33,570 nucleotides of DNA from Chloroflexota bacterium. Lineage in GTDB: Bacteria; Chloroflexota; Dormibacteria; CF-121. The translations under genes were made by a program, and so were the position numbers. The stretch's first letter is position 1; each line of letters begins with the position of its first letter. This document shows positions 7,570 through 16,218 of the stretch, piece after piece. The stretch is taken from NCBI GenBank assembly GCA_005880615.1, contig VBID01000132.1:1-33570 (forward strand), given 5' to 3'. Under the pieces are notes generated by a model. The model did no database searches and was not told the DNA's origin. It worked only from the letters and a program-made list of their open reading frames with translations.

Positions 7570-8865
7570 ATGGCGCAACAGGTGGAAATCCCGCAGCGGG
7601 AGAGCACCATCCCCGACGAGCCGGGGCGCGCGAATCCATTCACGAATGCCCAAACCCAGTTCGACATCGCGGCGGAGGTTCTCGGTCTGGACCCCAACAT
7701 GCGCCGGGTCCTCCGGGAGTGCAAGCGGCAGCTGATCGTCACCTTCCCGGTGCTGATGGACGATCACGCCATCCAGATGTTCACCGGCTTCCGCGTTCAG
7801 CACAACATCGACCGGGGGCCGGCCAAGGGTGGCATCCGGTACCACCAGGACGTCAACATCGACGAGGTGAAGGCCCTGGCGATGTGGATGACCTGGAAGT
7901 GCGCCGTGGTCGGCATCCCCTACGGCGGAGCCAAGGGCGGCGTGATCGTGGACCCGAAGAAGCTCAGCCGCAACGAGCTCGAGAACCTGACCCGCCGCTA
8001 CACCAGCGAGATCAGCATCCTGATCGGACCGGATCGAGACATTCCCGCGCCCGACGTCAACACCAATGCCCAGATCATGGCCTGGATGATGGACACCATC
8101 AGCATGCAAGTGGGCCACTCCGTGCCCGCCGTGGTCACCGGGAAACCGCTCGGCATCGGCGGATCGGAGGGGCGGGCCGAAGCCACCGGCCGCGGGTGCA
8201 TGCTGACCACCCTGGCCGCCCTCAAACACCTCGGCATTCATCCGAAGGACGCCACGGTCGCGGTGCAGGGAGTGGGCAACGTGGGCTACACCACCGCTAA
8301 GCTGCTGCAGCAAGCCGGCTGCAAGGTGGTCGCGGTCAGCGACTCGAACGGGGCCTGCTACAACGAGGACGGCATCCAGCTGGACGAGGTGGTCCGGGAA
8401 AAGGAGCTGACCGGACGGCTCCGCCAGAAGGTCTGCACGATGCTGACCAACGCCGAGCTGCTGGAGCTGCCGGTGACGGTGCTGGTACCGGCCGCGCTGG
8501 AAAACCAGATCCATCGGGGCAACGCCCACCGAGTCAAGGCCAAGGTCGTCTGCGAGGGCGCCAACGGCCCCACCACGCCGGAGGCCGACCTGATCCTGGC
8601 GGAGAAGGGTGTCTTCTTGATTCCCGACATCCTGGCCAACGCCGGCGGCGTGACCGTCTCCTATTTCGAGTGGGTCCAGGACCTGCAGGAGTTCTTCTGG
8701 GACGAGTCCGACATCAACCAGCGCCTGGAGCGGATCATGATGAAGGCCTTCGACAACGTGCTACGCGTCAGCCAGGAGAAGAAGGTCAACATGCGGGTGG
8801 CCGCCTACGTCGTCGCGGTGGACCGGGTGGCGCAGGCGACGACCATTCGCGGCATCTATCCCTAG
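7570..8865 (+). CDS. gdhA: Glu/Leu/Phe/Val dehydrogenase family: NAD(P)-glutamate dehydrogenase
   Basis: 431 residues, typical of hexameric glutamate dehydrogenases. It catalyses reversible oxidative deamination of glutamate to 2-oxoglutarate and ammonia. Key segments: GFRVQHNIDRGPAKGGIRYH (substrate lysine region, 73-92), IPYGGAKGG with the catalytic Lys122, PAPDVNTN with Asp162, and the Rossmann motif GVGNVG (234-239). ANAGGVTVSYFEW near the C-terminus is also characteristic. The start is fixed by a strong AAGGAGG (7558-7564) five bases before the ATG. It is monocistronic, divergent from DUF881 and followed by hairpins. Cofactor preference cannot be assigned with certainty from sequence alone; the gene symbol is by family. 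Confidence 0.93.
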   Translation: MAQQVEIPQRESTIPDEPGRANPFTNAQTQFDIAAEVLGLDPNMRRVLRECKRQLIVTFPVLMDDHAIQMFTGFRVQHNIDRGPAKGGIRYHQDVNIDEVKALAMWMTWKCAVVGIPYGGAKGGVIVDPKKLSRNELENLTRRYTSEISILIGPDRDIPAPDVNTNAQIMAWMMDTISMQVGHSVPAVVTGKPLGIGGSEGRAEATGRGCMLTTLAALKHLGIHPKDATVAVQGVGNVGYTTAKLLQQAGCKVVAVSDSNGACYNEDGIQLDEVVREKELTGRLRQKVCTMLTNAELLELPVTVLVPAALENQIHRGNAHRVKAKVVCEGANGPTTPEADLILAEKGVFLIPDILANAGGVTVSYFEWVQDLQEFFWDESDINQRLERIMMKAFDNVLRVSQEKKVNMRVAAYVVAVDRVAQATTIRGIYP

Positions 8866-8880
8866 CTCGATTCTCATGAG

Positions 8881-8897
8881 CGGTCGTTAACGGACCG
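8881..8897 (+). terminator. Hairpin downstream of gdh
   Basis: CGGTC (8881-8885) and GACCG (8893-8897) flank a GTTAACG loop, 16 bases after the gdh stop. It is a short stem without a T run. A second GC-rich hairpin follows immediately, and the two may act together between the convergent gdh and YbaK genes. Confidence 0.4.
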
Positions 8898-8902
8898 AAT
8901 CG

Positions 8903-8938
8903 CCCTCCCCCCGTGTGAGGGAGGTCGGGGTGGGGGTC
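8903..8938. repeat. GC-rich palindromic (REP-like) element
   Basis: CCTCCC (8904-8909) pairs with GGGAGG (8919-8924) around a 9-base loop, followed by a G-rich tail reading TCGGGGTGGGGG. This arrangement resembles the dispersed CCTCCCC-loop-GGGGAGG intergenic palindromes seen in many high-GC genomes (recalled, not searched). Related elements are at 13584-13603 and 16616-16639. Confidence 0.45.
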
Positions 8939-8960
8939 TCGCCTTGGCTGGCTTAGGGAG

Positions 8961-9449
8961 CTAGCGCTCCTTCAGGTCGGCGACGGTGGCGCCGGTTATC
9001 CGAATGAGATCGGCCGGCGCAATCGGGAAGACGTGGTGGGGCGTGCCGGCCGCCGCCCACACCGTCTCGTACTGGAGCAGGTCGCGGTCGAGGTAGGTGG
9101 AGATGGGGGCCGGAAAGCCCACCGGCGGCACGCCGCCAATCGCGTACCCGGTGGCGCGGCGCACGGCGTCGGCATCGGCCTTGCCCACCGCCGATCCCGT
9201 CATCCGGCTCAGGTGGGGCAGGGCCAGCCGGTTCGCGCCCGAAACCAGGGCCAGCACCGGCTCCGTCCCGGACAGGAAGACCAGCGATTTCACGATCTGC
9301 CCGACCGTGGTGCCGATGGCCGCCGCGGCCTCGGCCGCGGTGCGCGTCGAGTCGGGAAACTGGCGGACCTCGGCGGTGACGCCGCGCGCTCGGAGGGCGG
9401 CCTGCACGCGCGACGGCGGCGACAAATTTTCGGTCGAGCCCTCCACCAC
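8961..9449 (-). CDS. YbaK/EbsC-family aminoacyl-tRNA deacylase (ProX-like)
   Basis: 162 residues if started at the GTG at 9449. Members of this family hydrolyse mischarged tRNAs such as Cys-tRNA(Pro) or Ala-tRNA(Pro). The family pattern is complete: RVQAALRARGV, FPDSTRTAAEAAAAIG, GQIVKSLVFL with the conserved Lys, LVSGANRL, a KADADAVRRATGYAIGGVPPVGF segment and a final LIRITGATVADL. No Shine-Dalgarno precedes the GTG, but a CATTAT -10 lies exactly six bases upstream, which suits a leaderless mRNA. The alternative start is TTG at 9425 (154 residues) with GGAGGG some 13 bases upstream. It is divergent from guaB3 and convergent with gdh. The exact tRNA substrate is not readable from sequence. 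Confidence 0.87.
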   Translation of the reverse strand: MVEGSTENLSPPSRVQAALRARGVTAEVRQFPDSTRTAAEAAAAIGTTVGQIVKSLVFLSGTEPVLALVSGANRLALPHLSRMTGSAVGKADADAVRRATGYAIGGVPPVGFPAPISTYLDRDLLQYETVWAAAGTPHHVFPIAPADLIRITGATVADLKER

Positions 9450-9452
9450 GTT

Positions 9453-9463
9453 GGTATAATGCC
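9453..9463. promoter_or_regulatory. guaB3 promoter -10, near-symmetric with the ybaK promoter
   Basis: GGTATAATGCC contains a perfect TATAAT (9455-9460) on the plus strand with an extended TGG just before it. On the minus strand the same bases read CATTAT (9461-9456), six bases from the ybaK GTG. The identical 11-mer occurs before purB at 22889-22899. A -35 is not obvious. Confidence 0.6.
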
Positions 9464-9536
9464 CAAAAGCCAACCGTCCTGAGGTACACGCATACCCGTT
9501 GAGGAGTCCACTTCGACCGACCCGGGAGCCGCAGGC

Positions 9537-10745
9537 GTGAGCTTGCGAGCGCCGGTCGCGCCGAAAGTTCAGGACTGGCCCCCCGAGACCCACGAGCTGG
9601 GTCGCTTCAAACGGGCGCGCCGCGCGTACGGTTTCGACGAGGTGGCACTGGTCCCCGGCGGGGTCACCATCAATCCTGCCGACGTCGACATCAGTACCAA
9701 TCTGGGCACCCTTCGGCTCCCCATACCGATTCTGGCGGCGGCCATGGACGGCGTGGTGAACGTGCCCTTCGCCATCGCCATGGGCCGGCTGGGCGGCCTG
9801 GCCGTCCTGAATCTGGATGGGCTGCAGACCCGGTACGACGATCCGGATCGCGTCCTGGCGGAGATCGCCGCCACGCCGGCCGATCGGATCAACGGCCGGC
9901 TGCAGGCGGTCTACCAGGCGCCCGTGCAGGAACGGTTGATCGACGAACGCATCCGGGCCGTGAAACGGGAGGGAGTCCTGGTCGCGGTTTCGACGGTGCC
10001 GGCCTTCGCCGCACGCCGGGCCCGCCTGGCCCAGGAGGCGGGGGCCGATTGCCTCGTGGTGCAGGGCACGGTCCTGACCGCGCGCCACCATTCCCGGTCC
10101 TACGAGCAGCTGTCCTTTGAGCGGCTGACCGCCGACCTGGCGATCCCGGTGGTAGCCGGGAACTGCGTGGAGTTCAACGCGGCGCTGGAACTGATGCGCA
10201 CCGGCATTGCCGGCATCCTGGTCGGGGTCGGTCCGGGCGCGGCGTGCACCACCCGGGGCGTGCTGGGAGTCGGCGTGCCGCAGGTGACTGCCACCAGCGA
10301 CGTGGCGGCCGCCCGCGAGGTATACCTGGAAGAGAGCGGCCGTCGGGTGGCCGTGATCACCGACGGCGGAATGCGGGTGGGCGGTGACGTCTGCAAAGCC
10401 TTTGCCGCCGGCGCCGACGCGGTCATGATCGGCTCCATCTTTGCCGGGGCGCACGAGGCCGCCGGCCAGGGCTTCCACTGGGGGATGGCCACGCCCGACG
10501 CCAGCCTGCCGCGCGGCACCCGGATCGAGGTCCGGCGCCGGGCCGGCCTCAAAGAGATCCTGGTCGGGCCGGCCACCGTCGACGACGGCAGCCAGAACCT
10601 GGTAGGGGCGCTGCGCGCCTCGATGGGCGTGTGCGGCGCGCGGACCCTCCGCGAATTCCAGGAGACCGAGATGGTGATCGCCCCCGCGATTCAAAACGAG
10701 GGCAAGCTGGACCAGCAGGCGCAGCGCGTGGGGATGGGGAGATAG
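9537..10745 (+). CDS. guaB3: GuaB3-type IMP dehydrogenase
   Basis: 402 residues starting at a GTG with GGGAG eight bases upstream. It is a (beta/alpha)8 IMP dehydrogenase/GMP reductase-fold enzyme that lacks the CBS pair of classical GuaB. The whole protein follows the GuaB3 pattern: [17 protein letters not shown] (24-40), [33 protein letters not shown] (87-100), VVQGTVL, the catalytic-loop cysteine Cys237 in [21 protein letters not shown] (274-280), FHWGMATP, and a conserved C-terminal [11 protein letters not shown] plus [11 protein letters not shown]. GuaB3 proteins of actinobacteria and cyanobacteria were long called IMPDH-related; a cyanobacterial member is reported to have IMPDH activity. 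Its place directly before guaA supports IMP to XMP oxidation here. No classical guaB is in the window. Confidence 0.92.
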   Translation: MSLRAPVAPKVQDWPPETHELGRFKRARRAYGFDEVALVPGGVTINPADVDISTNLGTLRLPIPILAAAMDGVVNVPFAIAMGRLGGLAVLNLDGLQTRYDDPDRVLAEIAATPADRINGRLQAVYQAPVQERLIDERIRAVKREGVLVAVSTVPAFAARRARLAQEAGADCLVVQGTVLTARHHSRSYEQLSFERLTADLAIPVVAGNCVEFNAALELMRTGIAGILVGVGPGAACTTRGVLGVGVPQVTATSDVAAAREVYLEESGRRVAVITDGGMRVGGDVCKAFAAGADAVMIGSIFAGAHEAAGQGFHWGMATPDASLPRGTRIEVRRRAGLKEILVGPATVDDGSQNLVGALRASMGVCGARTLREFQETEMVIAPAIQNEGKLDQQAQRVGMGR

Positions 10746-10789
10746 TCGAGGGGAAGACCGTTGCACCGGCGCCGGCAACCACGCAGGAG

Positions 10790-12316
10790 TTGGTGCTGGT
10801 GCTCGACTTCGGATCGCAGTACAGCCAGCTGATTGCCCGCCGGATCCGCGAGGCCGGCGTCTATTCCGAGCTGATCCCAGGGACCACGCCCTGGGCCGTG
10901 ATCGAGGCCCGCCGGCCAAAGGCCCTGGTACTCTCCGGTGGCCCGAGCAGCGTCTACGAGCCGGACGCCCCCCTGTGCGATCCCGCGGTCTTCGCCGCCG
11001 GTGTGCCCCTGCTCGGCATCTGCTACGGGATGCAGCTGCTCGTCCACCAGCTGGGCGGCAGGGTGGCGGCTGGCGCGCGGCGCGAGTATGGCGCCGCCCG
11101 GATCAACGTCGACGACCCCATGCTCCTCTTCCAGGGACTGGCCACTGACCTGCCGGTGTGGATGAGCCACGGTGATCGGGTCACCGAGATCCCGGCCGGC
11201 TTTCGCTCGCTTGCCCACTCGGCCAACTCGCCCATCGCGGCCATGGGCGACGGGGCGGGTCGCTTCGGCATCCAGTTCCACCCGGAGGTGATTCACACCC
11301 CTCCGGGGCGCGAGATCCTGCGCAATTTCCTCTACCGGGTGGCGGGCTGCCGGGGTGACTGGAAACCGGCCACCTTCATCGAACAGGCGGTGGCAGCCAT
11401 CCGGGCCGAAGTCGGCTCGCGGCGAGTCCTGTGTGCGCTGTCGGGAGGGGTGGACTCGGCGGTGGCCGCCACCCTGGTGCACCGGGCGGTGCCCGGCCAG
11501 CTGACCTGCCTGTTCGTGGACAACGGCTTGCTCCGTCGGGACGAGGGCCGCCGCGTGATCGACGTCATGGGCCGGCACCTGGGCATCGAGCTCTCCAGCG
11601 TCGACGCCTCGGCCGACTTTCTGCGGGCGCTGGCGGGCGTGATTGATCCCGAGGAGAAACGGCGCCGGGTGGGCGCCACCTTCATCGAGGTGTTCGAGCG
11701 GGAGGCCGGCCGGTTGCGGGGCATCGACTTCCTGGCCCAGGGCACCCTCTACCCGGACGTCATCGAGAGCACCAGTCACGACACTTTCGCGGCCCACCGC
11801 ATCAAGACCCATCACAACGTCGGCGGGCTGCCGGCGGATCTCCGATTCCAGCTGATCGAACCGCTGCGCTACCTCTTCAAGGACGAGGTTCGCGCCATCG
11901 GCCTGGAGTTGGGCCTGCCCGAGGATATGGTTCATCGCCAGCCCTTCCCCGGTCCTGGCCTGGCGGTCCGCATCATCGGCGAAGTGACCCGCGAGCGGCT
12001 CGACACGCTGCGGGCGGCGGACTGGATCGTGGTCGACGAGATCAAAGCGGCCGGGCTGTACCGGTCGCTCTGGCAGGCCTTCGCCATCCTGACTCCGCTG
12101 CAGAGCGTGGGGGTGATGGGCGATTACCGGACGTATGGGAGCGTGGTCGCGGTCCGGGCGGTCGAGAGCGAGGACGGCATGACGGCGGACTGGGCCAGGC
12201 TGCCGTACGACGTGCTGGCCACGATGTCGACCCGCATCGTCAACGAGGTGCCGGGTGTTAACCGCGTCGTCTATGACATCTCCTCGAAACCGCCGTCCAC
12301 CATCGAGTGGGAATAA
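10790..12316 (+). CDS. guaA: GMP synthase (glutamine-hydrolysing)
   Basis: 508 residues from TTG 10790, the family length. It converts XMP to GMP with ATP and glutamine. Class I glutamine amidotransferase domain (1-185): Cys78 in GICYGMQLL, His164 and Glu166 in IQFHPEV. ATP pyrophosphatase domain: SGGVDS (218-223). Dimerisation domain to the end, finishing [14 protein letters not shown]. The start is uncertain: in this frame there is no ATG, GTG or TTG between a distant GTG at 10631 (which would overlap guaB3 by 115 bases) and TTG 10790. The TTG sits against an AGGAG with no spacing. GTG 10799 has better spacing but would trim the first beta strand. It follows guaB3 by 44 bases in the same operon. 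Confidence 0.95.
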   Translation: MVLVLDFGSQYSQLIARRIREAGVYSELIPGTTPWAVIEARRPKALVLSGGPSSVYEPDAPLCDPAVFAAGVPLLGICYGMQLLVHQLGGRVAAGARREYGAARINVDDPMLLFQGLATDLPVWMSHGDRVTEIPAGFRSLAHSANSPIAAMGDGAGRFGIQFHPEVIHTPPGREILRNFLYRVAGCRGDWKPATFIEQAVAAIRAEVGSRRVLCALSGGVDSAVAATLVHRAVPGQLTCLFVDNGLLRRDEGRRVIDVMGRHLGIELSSVDASADFLRALAGVIDPEEKRRRVGATFIEVFEREAGRLRGIDFLAQGTLYPDVIESTSHDTFAAHRIKTHHNVGGLPADLRFQLIEPLRYLFKDEVRAIGLELGLPEDMVHRQPFPGPGLAVRIIGEVTRERLDTLRAADWIVVDEIKAAGLYRSLWQAFAILTPLQSVGVMGDYRTYGSVVAVRAVESEDGMTADWARLPYDVLATMSTRIVNEVPGVNRVVYDISSKPPSTIEWE

Positions 12317-13611
12317 AGCTGCTCGTCGTCGGCAGCGGCGGGCGCGAGCACGCGCTGGTCTGGAAGGCGTTGCAGAGCCCGCTGACCTCGGCCGTCTTCT
12401 GCGCGCCGGGCAACGCCGGGACGGCATCCATGGCGGTCAACGTGGCCATCGCGCCGGACGATGTGGCGGGGCTAGTCCGGTTCATCCGGGAACGCGCGGT
12501 CGACCTGACCATCGTCGGTCCGGAAGCGGCCGTGGCCGCTGGGTTGGCGGACGAGGTGGCGGCCAATGGCCGATTGGTGTTCGGCCCAACCAAGGCCGCC
12601 GGCCAGATCGAGTCCAGCAAGGTCTTCGCCAAGGCGCTCATGCAGAAGGCGGGCGTCCCCACGCCGTCCTTTCGGGTCTTCGACGACGCCACGGCGGCCA
12701 GGGACTACGTGCGGGGCGAAGGCCGCGCCTTCGTGGTCAAGGCCGACGGTCTGGCCAAGGGCAAGGGGACCCTGGTGCCGAGGGACGTGGCCGAAACCCT
12801 GGAGGCCATCGATGAGCTGATGGTGGCGCGCCGCGTGGGCGCCGCCGCCGATCGGGTTTTGCTGGAGGAACCGATCACCGGCAAGGAAGTGTCGCTGCTG
12901 GCGCTGGTCGATGGCACGCGGGTGGTGCCAATGGTACCCGCCTGCGATTACAAGCGGGCGCTGGACGGCGACCACGGGCCGAACACCGGTGGGATGGGGG
13001 CGTACTCCCCTCCCGGGTTTTTCGGTGACCGCGACATCACCGCCGCGGTGACCCGCATCTTTGAGCCGGTGGTCGCCGCCCTCCGGGAGGCCGGCACGCC
13101 CTATCGCGGCTGTCTCTACGCCGGCCTGATGCTGACCGAGGATGGGATCCAGGTGCTCGAGTTCAACGCCCGATTCGGTGACCCGGAGGCCCAGGTGGTC
13201 CTGCCGCGGGTAGAGGGCGACCTCGTGCCTGCGCTCGAAGCGGCCGCCCGCGGCGAGCTGCCGGCCGACCCGGTGCGATGGTCACCGCGTGCCACGGTCG
13301 GGGTGGTGCTGGCATCGCGCGGGTATCCGGGACCGTACGCGAGTGGAGCGCTGATCAACGGGCTCTCCCGGCTGGAGCCCAATGTGCTCGCCTTTCACGG
13401 CGGCACCACCACCGCTCCCGACGGCTACCGCACATCCGGCGGCCGCGTGCTCACCCTGGTGGCCCTGGGGGATTCGCTCGCGGACGCGCGCGAGCGCGCC
13501 TATCGCAATGTGGGACGCGTGCAGTTCGAGGGAATGACCTATCGTGCCGACATCGCCCAGCGCGAAGTCCCCGCCACCCAACTCCTCCGGTCAGGGGAGG
13601 GGGTCGCGTAA
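12307..13611 (+). CDS. purD: Phosphoribosylamine-glycine ligase (GAR synthetase)
   Basis: 434 residues starting at a GTG that overlaps the guaA stop by 10 bases. It joins phosphoribosylamine and glycine with ATP, step 2 of purine synthesis. Sequence marks: [14 protein letters not shown] at the N-terminus, ATP-grasp segments [13 protein letters not shown] and [31 protein letters not shown], and the metal/ATP site [17 protein letters not shown]. The family normally ends shortly after the [10 protein letters not shown] region; here about 20 extra residues follow (to LLRSGEGVA), encoded partly by a GC-rich palindromic stretch that also supplies the purE ribosome site. The catalytic core is intact. 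Confidence 0.95.
   Translation: MGIKLLVVGSGGREHALVWKALQSPLTSAVFCAPGNAGTASMAVNVAIAPDDVAGLVRFIRERAVDLTIVGPEAAVAAGLADEVAANGRLVFGPTKAAGQIESSKVFAKALMQKAGVPTPSFRVFDDATAARDYVRGEGRAFVVKADGLAKGKGTLVPRDVAETLEAIDELMVARRVGAAADRVLLEEPITGKEVSLLALVDGTRVVPMVPACDYKRALDGDHGPNTGGMGAYSPPGFFGDRDITAAVTRIFEPVVAALREAGTPYRGCLYAGLMLTEDGIQVLEFNARFGDPEAQVVLPRVEGDLVPALEAAARGELPADPVRWSPRATVGVVLASRGYPGPYASGALINGLSRLEPNVLAFHGGTTTAPDGYRTSGGRVLTLVALGDSLADARERAYRNVGRVQFEGMTYRADIAQREVPATQLLRSGEGVA
13584..13603. repeat. GC-rich palindrome-like stretch at the purD end, used as purE ribosome site
   Basis: CCTCC (13584-13588) and GGAGG (13596-13600) are complementary around a short loop, followed by a G run and TCGC. It resembles the palindromes at 8903 and 16616 but is degenerate. 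It lies inside the last purD codons and its AGGGGAGGGGG part is the likely Shine-Dalgarno for purE. Confidence 0.3.
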
Positions 13612-14082
13612 TTGGTCGAGGGTGGGCCCCTGGTGGGCATCGTGATGGGCAGCGAATCCGACCGGCCGGTGATGCTGCGCTGCGCCGAGGTCCTCGACGG
13701 TTATGGGATCAGCCATGAGATCGTGGTGCGCTCGGCGCACCGAGACCCCGAAGGCTGCCGCGCTTGGGCCAGCGAGGCGGAGGGTCGCGGCCTGAGAGTG
13801 CTGATCGCGGCGGCCGGCGGCGCCGCGCACCTGCCCGGCGTGGTGGCGGCCTGGAGCCTGCTCCCGGTGATCGGCGTGCCCATGGCCGGCGGCGCGCTCG
13901 GCGGTCTGGACGCGTTGCTCTCCATGGCCCAGATGCCCGCCGGCATCCCGGTGGCGACAGTGGCGATCGGCGAGGCGGGGGCGCGCAACGCCGGCCACCT
14001 GGCCGCCGCCATCCTGGCCCGCACCGATCCGGCCATGCGTGACCGAATCGCGGCAGCCCGGGAGAAGATGCGAGCCCGTTGA
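13612..14082 (+). CDS. purE: N5-carboxyaminoimidazole ribonucleotide mutase (class I PurE)
   Basis: 156 residues from a TTG directly after the purD stop, with AGGGGAGGGGG about 11 bases upstream. PurE moves the carboxylate of N5-CAIR to form CAIR. Family motifs: VMGSESD (11-17), SAHRDPE with the catalytic His43, [10 protein letters not shown] and [13 protein letters not shown], with [14 protein letters not shown] near the end. This is the class I pattern, which normally needs PurK to make N5-CAIR, but no purK is in the window. Two usually conserved positions differ: Arg18 where Trp is usual after GSxSD, and Asp45 where Thr is usual after SAHR. Last gene of the guaB3-guaA-purD-purE unit, ending in a hairpin. 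Confidence 0.92.
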   Translation: MVEGGPLVGIVMGSESDRPVMLRCAEVLDGYGISHEIVVRSAHRDPEGCRAWASEAEGRGLRVLIAAAGGAAHLPGVVAAWSLLPVIGVPMAGGALGGLDALLSMAQMPAGIPVATVAIGEAGARNAGHLAAAILARTDPAMRDRIAAAREKMRAR

Positions 14083-14091
14083 CGCGGGCTC
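14072..14091. terminator. Hairpin between convergent purE and amidohydrolase genes
   Basis: GAGCCCG (14072-14078) and CGGGCTC (14085-14091) form a perfect 7-bp stem with a 6-base loop that contains the purE stop codon. It is followed by a short TT. The symmetric stem can act on both strands, as both gene units end here. Confidence 0.6.
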
Positions 14092-14095
14092 TTAC

Positions 14096-15280
14096 TCAGG
14101 CGACGCGCACGCCGCCCTGAAAGACGGTCCAGACCCGCCAGAGCGCCCGGGGGTCGGACAACGGATCCCCGTGGACGAGCACCAGGTCGGCCGGATCGCC
14201 CTCTCGCAGCCGGCCGGCATGCTCGATGCCGAGCAGCTCGCCGCCGCGCCAGGTCGCCGCGCCCAGCGCTTCCCATGGTTCCAATCCGGCTTCGACCAGG
14301 CACTCCACTTCCCAAGCCAGGTGGCCCGCCCGGACTGATCCGCCGCCGAAGTCGGATCCGGCAGCGATGCGCACGCCGGCCTTCCTGGCTGCCCGAACGG
14401 CGTCATAGGCCGCCTCGCGACGCGCTCGAAGCCGGGCTTTGCCTTCATCGCTCGTGAAGCGCTCCAGCCTCGTGGTTCGCTCAAACCCTTTCCAGCTCTC
14501 CAGGATGGAAAGGGTGGAGACCAGCGTCACGTGATTGGAGGCCATCGTTCGGGCGATCTCGTCGTTCAGCTCCATCCCATGCTCGATCGAGTCGACTCCA
14601 GCGGCGGCCCCCACCCGGGCACCGTCCAGGATGGTGGCGTGGGCGGTGATCCGGCGGCCCCGCCGGTGCACGGCTTCAACCGTCCGCCGGACGTCTTCAA
14701 CCGAGAAGGGGCAGGTCTGAGAGCGGTTGGCGCCGTCCAGCATGATCTTCACAAAGTCGGCGCCCGCATCGAGCTGACGCAGGGCCGCGCCGACCAGTTC
14801 CTTCCCGTCACTGACGGCAATGGTCATGGGAAGGTAACCATCCGTCGCGATCCAGGTCCCTGCCACCCAGATATAGGGCTGACCCGCCTGTCCCTGGAGT
14901 TCTTGCCTGACCGCGAGGCTGACCGCCCGCCCGTCCTGGTCAGCGGGCGACCCCACATCGCGCGCCCACAGGATCCCAGCCTGCACCAGGCGCCGGGCAT
15001 TGTGCCGCGCCACGTCGCGCAATCGATCCGGTGGATCCGAACCCCGATCGATCCAGTGGCTGCCGCCGGGCATGGTGAGGTGGCTGTGACAGTCGACGAA
15101 AGCGGGCACCACAGTTGCCCCGCCGCCATCGAGAACCTCAGCTCCCCGGGGATCGACCGACTCGTTCGGACCGATGGAGGCGATGCGGCCGTCCTCGATC
15201 AGCAGGCTCATCCCGACCTGCAGGTCCGCGGACTGCCCGTCGGCGATGCACGTGTCGTGGATGAGCACCCGGGTGGTCAT
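14096..15280 (-). CDS. Metal-dependent amidohydrolase (imidazolonepropionase-related)
   Basis: 394 residues from the ATG at 15280, which overlaps the stop of the membrane-protein gene (ATGA). It is a TIM-barrel amidohydrolase with a small N-terminal beta domain (VLIHDTCIAD, IEDGRIASIGP). Metal ligands are all present: His65 and His67 (CHSHL), Lys178 (FVKIMLDG, probably carbamylated), His214 (ITAHA), His234 (SIEHG) and Asp310 (AGSDFG). The tail DPADLVLVHGDPLSD is typical. Relatives include imidazolonepropionase-like enzymes and Xaa-Pro/Xaa-Arg dipeptidases; no signal peptide is seen, so it is probably cytoplasmic. The substrate cannot be assigned. It is the third gene of a PadR-controlled unit, which is an unusual partner for it. 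Confidence 0.88.
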   Translation of the reverse strand: MTTRVLIHDTCIADGQSADLQVGMSLLIEDGRIASIGPNESVDPRGAEVLDGGGATVVPAFVDCHSHLTMPGGSHWIDRGSDPPDRLRDVARHNARRLVQAGILWARDVGSPADQDGRAVSLAVRQELQGQAGQPYIWVAGTWIATDGYLPMTIAVSDGKELVGAALRQLDAGADFVKIMLDGANRSQTCPFSVEDVRRTVEAVHRRGRRITAHATILDGARVGAAAGVDSIEHGMELNDEIARTMASNHVTLVSTLSILESWKGFERTTRLERFTSDEGKARLRARREAAYDAVRAARKAGVRIAAGSDFGGGSVRAGHLAWEVECLVEAGLEPWEALGAATWRGGELLGIEHAGRLREGDPADLVLVHGDPLSDPRALWRVWTVFQGGVRVA

Positions 15281-16218
15281 GCCGGAACCGCGGGCCTGGC
15301 CGGGTTGCGCTGGCGCAGCCGGACGCCGAGATAGATCGCGGTCAAGATGGGGAGGACCAGGATGAATATCCCGACCACCGCTCCGATCGCGCTGAGCCAT
15401 CCTGGTGGGCCCTGGTAAGTGCAGGTCATTGGACCGGTCGGCGGCTGGGCGCAGGTCGAGGAGCTCGTGTAGCTCAATGCTGGTGCGAACAGCAGGAGGG
15501 ACACCCCGATATAGCCGCCGGGCGGCACCAGCGTGCCAATCAGCTTGTCGCGCGTGTTCCACGCGGTCGAGGTCCAGAGCAGGATCACGCCGATCGGCCA
15601 GAGCAGGGGTGTCAGGACCACCGCGGCGATCTCGAGGAAACCCGAGCCTGAATCGGCTGCCGCGAGGTTCGCTTGACCGCCGCGGCGCGTCCGGTACAGA
15701 CGAACCGCCAGGTAGATCGCCCCGATCGACCAAACGACGGGGGTGATCAGTACCAGGATGATGAGGATGTAGAAATGGCTGAAGTAACCCCGTCCCACGA
15801 CGCCCGAGAGAATGCCGAGGGCTAGCACGCCTCCGGGCACAAAGACGGTGGCGATGAGTTTGTCGCGCTGGCTCCAGGCCGACGACAGCCAGACCAGGGC
15901 GATGCCGGCCGGCCACACCAGGACCAGCGCCACGATGGCGGCAATCTCCAAGATGCCCAGGGGCATGGCGGCCGGGGGCGGCTGGGCGCCAAGCCGCTCC
16001 CGAGCGTCGGCGGCGATGTCCGCCGGATCACCGAGCTTGTCGAGGATGTTCAGGAGGTCGGCATCGGTCTCCGCGGCCAGACCCCGGCGGGCCTCGGCGA
16101 TGTGGGAGCGCACGTCGTCCACCAGCTCGGCCCTGCGAGCCGGCGGGAGACCGGCGAGCGCCTGCTCCAGGCGGGCCAGGTAGCCGCTGACGATCTGCTC
16201 GGCGTGCGGTGCACTCAC
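15277..16218 (-). CDS. HAAS/DUF1700-like multi-pass membrane protein
   Basis: 313 residues from a GTG with a strong AGGAGG six bases upstream; the GTG overlaps the padR stop (GTGA). Residues 1-75 form a soluble helical domain (YLARLEQALAGLPPARRAELVDDVRSHI, LNILDKLGDPADIAADAR) matching the HAAS domain that commonly follows PadR regulators. Residues about 85-310 contain hydrophobic helices in two similar blocks, each reading LEIAA-helix-SxAWxxRDKLIxT-PGG, which suggests an internal duplication of a three-helix unit. A Cys-containing loop lies between the last helices. PadR-HAAS pairs are widespread and thought to respond to envelope state, but the mechanism is not established. Confidence 0.82.
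   Translation of the reverse strand: MSAPHAEQIVSGYLARLEQALAGLPPARRAELVDDVRSHIAEARRGLAAETDADLLNILDKLGDPADIAADARERLGAQPPPAAMPLGILEIAAIVALVLVWPAGIALVWLSSAWSQRDKLIATVFVPGGVLALGILSGVVGRGYFSHFYILIILVLITPVVWSIGAIYLAVRLYRTRRGGQANLAAADSGSGFLEIAAVVLTPLLWPIGVILLWTSTAWNTRDKLIGTLVPPGGYIGVSLLLFAPALSYTSSSTCAQPPTGPMTCTYQGPPGWLSAIGAVVGIFILVLPILTAIYLGVRLRQRNPARPAVPA

Noticed and set aside
10691..12427. 578-codon minus-strand frame opposite guaA
   Set aside because: Antisense shadow of guaA; Arg/Asp/His-rich with no family features. The same applies to long minus frames opposite gdh (7195-8529), the carboxylase (17381-18523) and accC (18693-19805).
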